Shown here: piece after piece, positions 14,052 through 14,927 of the stretch
Numbering within the stretch: the first letter of the stretch is position 1
Layout of the letters: each line of letters starts with the position of its first letter
Assembly (NCBI GenBank): GCA_028691575.1
Contig: JAQUYY010000018.1
Location: forward strand, 1-14,927
Length of the DNA: 14,927 bases
Direction of reading: 5' to 3'
Source: Candidatus Gastranaerophilales bacterium
Lineage (GTDB): Bacteria > Cyanobacteriota > Vampirovibrionia > Gastranaerophilales > JAQUYY01
The notes under the pieces: generated by a model
The model's input: the letters and a program-made list of their open reading frames with translations, nothing else
Told to the model about the DNA's origin: nothing
The model's database searches: none
Translations under genes and position numbers: made by a program

Positions 14052-14390
14052 ATGATTTTTACAAGATGGTACGACAGAGATAAAAACCTTAAATTAATTG
14101 TTGAAACTCTTGAGTATATCGATGCGAATACAAAATTAGAGTTGGCCGATGATATTATACAAATAATAATTGACGGAATCGGTATATCTTCTGATGAATT
14201 AATAGATAAACTTGACAAAGACTATGTTCCCGGTGGCAAAAGATGGTATGATTCCGTTGATAAACTTTATTCGGCTGTTGAAATGCTGAAATATACTGAT
14301 GAGCTTCAAAGAACAGAAATTATAAAAGAAATTATGTATTCCGTTTTATATTTTAAAAATATTGATATTTCAGGAAAAAATCATGTTTAA
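14052..14390 (+). CDS. Hypothetical protein with an internal duplication (RWYD repeats)
   Basis: I do not recognise a named family. The 112-aa protein consists of two similar halves offset by 59 residues. 'RWYDRDKNLKLIVETLEYID' (5-24) aligns without gaps to 'RWYDSVDKLYSAVEMLKYTD' (64-83). Over 36 positions (5-40 versus 64-99) about 12 residues are identical, including RWYD, L, V, E, L, Y, D, E and I. Each half looks like two helices after the RWYD motif. A 'PGGKRW' turn (60-65) joins them. There is no signal peptide or membrane segment, so it is probably cytoplasmic. A promoter lies at 13990-14018; the ribosome site is weak (GGA about 7 nt before the ATG). The stop codon overlaps the convergent yraN stop. 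Confidence 0.75.
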   Translation: MIFTRWYDRDKNLKLIVETLEYIDANTKLELADDIIQIIIDGIGISSDELIDKLDKDYVPGGKRWYDSVDKLYSAVEMLKYTDELQRTEIIKEIMYSVLYFKNIDISGKNHV

Positions 14391-14752
14391 AACTGGCAAA
14401 CATTCTGATAGTGGGTTATTTCCTTATTATTAGACAATAAAATACCGATTGCATCAATTCTGAAATTTTTATATTTAATATTAGTATTTTCTTGGATAAA
14501 TGCGCTTGCTAAATTTCTAAGCTGATTAGTTTTTGCATAAGTAATTGCCTCGAGTGGATGTCCGAAGTTAGCTGTTTTTCTGGTTTTTACTTCAACAAAT
14601 ATCAATGTATCTTTATGCATAGCAATTATATCGACTTCTCCAATTCTTGAAAAATGCCAATTTCGCTCAATTATTTTATAACCGTTTTTAATAAGAAAAT
14701 CGGCTGCCAATTGCTCACCCAGATTGCCCGTTATTTTATTATTGCTTTTCAT
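14387..14752 (-). CDS. yraN: YraN family (UPF0102) endonuclease-like protein
   Basis: This small protein has the restriction-endonuclease/Holliday-junction-resolvase-like fold; its cellular role is not established. The family motifs are complete: 'GNLGEQLAADFLIKNGYKI' (9-27, with E13), 'GEVDIIA' (38-44, E39 and D41) and 'FVEVKTR' (52-58, E54 and K56). Together these give the E...D...ExK arrangement of such nucleases. Length, 121 aa, is typical. The start ATG 14752 has only a weak ribosome site (CTAAG). A minus-strand TTGACA (14787-14782) and TATAAA (14766-14761) are 15 bp apart, a short spacer, and would give an almost leaderless transcript. Its stop codon overlaps that of the convergent 112-aa gene. 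Confidence 0.93.
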   Translation of the reverse strand: MKSNNKITGNLGEQLAADFLIKNGYKIIERNWHFSRIGEVDIIAMHKDTLIFVEVKTRKTANFGHPLEAITYAKTNQLRNLASAFIQENTNIKYKNFRIDAIGILLSNNKEITHYQNVCQF

Positions 14753-14833
14753 AGACTTAGTTTATAATTTGTACAGGTTAATGTCAATGAAATTTACAAC
14801 AGTACATTTAGGTAGCTGTCTGCCCGAATGAGC

Positions 14834-14927
14834 TATAATTAAACATCGCAGGAACAGTTGGTGCCCTGTTAGTGCAGCTTAGATGCAAAAAAAACCCGCC
14901 TTGCGTCGGATAAGTCTACCACATATT
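14834..14927 (+). other. Unassigned G+C-enriched stretch at the right edge
   Basis: After a TATAAT (14834-14839) without a good -35 box, the sequence rises to about 46% G+C and contains a small hairpin, AACAG/CTGTT (14853-14869). An ATG at 14883 opens a frame reading MQKKPALRRISLPHI to the window edge, with no convincing ribosome site. This may be the start of a structured RNA, an mRNA leader or a gene continuing outside. The inverted repeat TAGCT/AGCTA (14813-14817, 14831-14835) spans the promoter region. I cannot decide between these from 94 bases. Confidence 0.25.

Noticed and set aside
14041..14055. Alternative upstream start for the 112-aa gene
   Set aside because: The ATG at 14041 runs into TGA after four codons in another frame, so it cannot extend the protein; it is noted only as a mini-ORF.
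14012..14218. Minus-strand open frame opposite the 112-aa gene
   Set aside because: It overlaps the promoter and coding region of the duplicated RWYD protein and lacks a ribosome site.

Overview
This window is an AT-rich chromosomal segment (about one third G+C by eye). It resembles a gut bacterium of the Gastranaerophilales (Melainabacteria/Vampirovibrionia, non-photosynthetic relatives of cyanobacteria). That placement is an inference. It rests on low G+C, the pilin-like protein with a 'GFTLAETLIVIAIIGIIAS' start and an acidic 'DxNGxxxPNxxGxD' core, a split P-protein glycine-cleavage operon, and a metK of cyanobacterial length. No rRNA or other decisive marker is present.

Layout: (1) Bases 1-~795 are the end of a Mu-like transposable element. 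A transposase gene runs off the left edge, with an inverted repeat over its promoter and three 22-bp-spaced direct repeats at the presumed element end. Two GC-rich degenerate repeats sit inside the transposase reading frame. (2) A tRNA-Pro(GGG) gene lies just outside the element. (3) A divergent pair follows: a 67-aa unknown protein and a 73-aa XRE-family regulator whose promoters overlap. The regulator appears to be leaderless behind a perfect palindrome. (4) A leftward def-fmt-zinc metallopeptidase operon covers N-terminal formylation and deformylation plus a membrane protease. (5) Rightward come a single-chain class I fumarase and a type IV pilin-like protein. (6) A leftward tcdA-like tRNA-modification gene shares an intergenic region with the next operon. 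(7) A rightward operon gcvT-gcvH-gcvPA-gcvPB encodes the P, T and H proteins of the glycine cleavage system. The L protein (lpd) is not here. (8) Leftward are metK behind a SAM-I riboswitch and terminator, and ribF. (9) A small tandem-duplicated protein of unknown function and yraN are convergent with overlapping stop codons. (10) The right edge holds an unresolved G+C-enriched stretch.

The metabolic genes join around one-carbon chemistry. Glycine cleavage loads tetrahydrofolate with C1 units, fmt spends formyl-THF on initiator tRNA, def removes the formyl group, metK makes SAM, and ribF makes FAD, the cofactor of the missing L protein.

The parts most worth a second look are non-coding: the Mu-like end with 22-bp-phased sites, the GC-rich nucleotide repeats tolerated in two reading frames of the transposase, the leaderless palindromic XRE promoter, the gcvT leader with mutually exclusive hairpins, and the metK riboswitch whose P1 strand is complementary to the terminator's upper stem.
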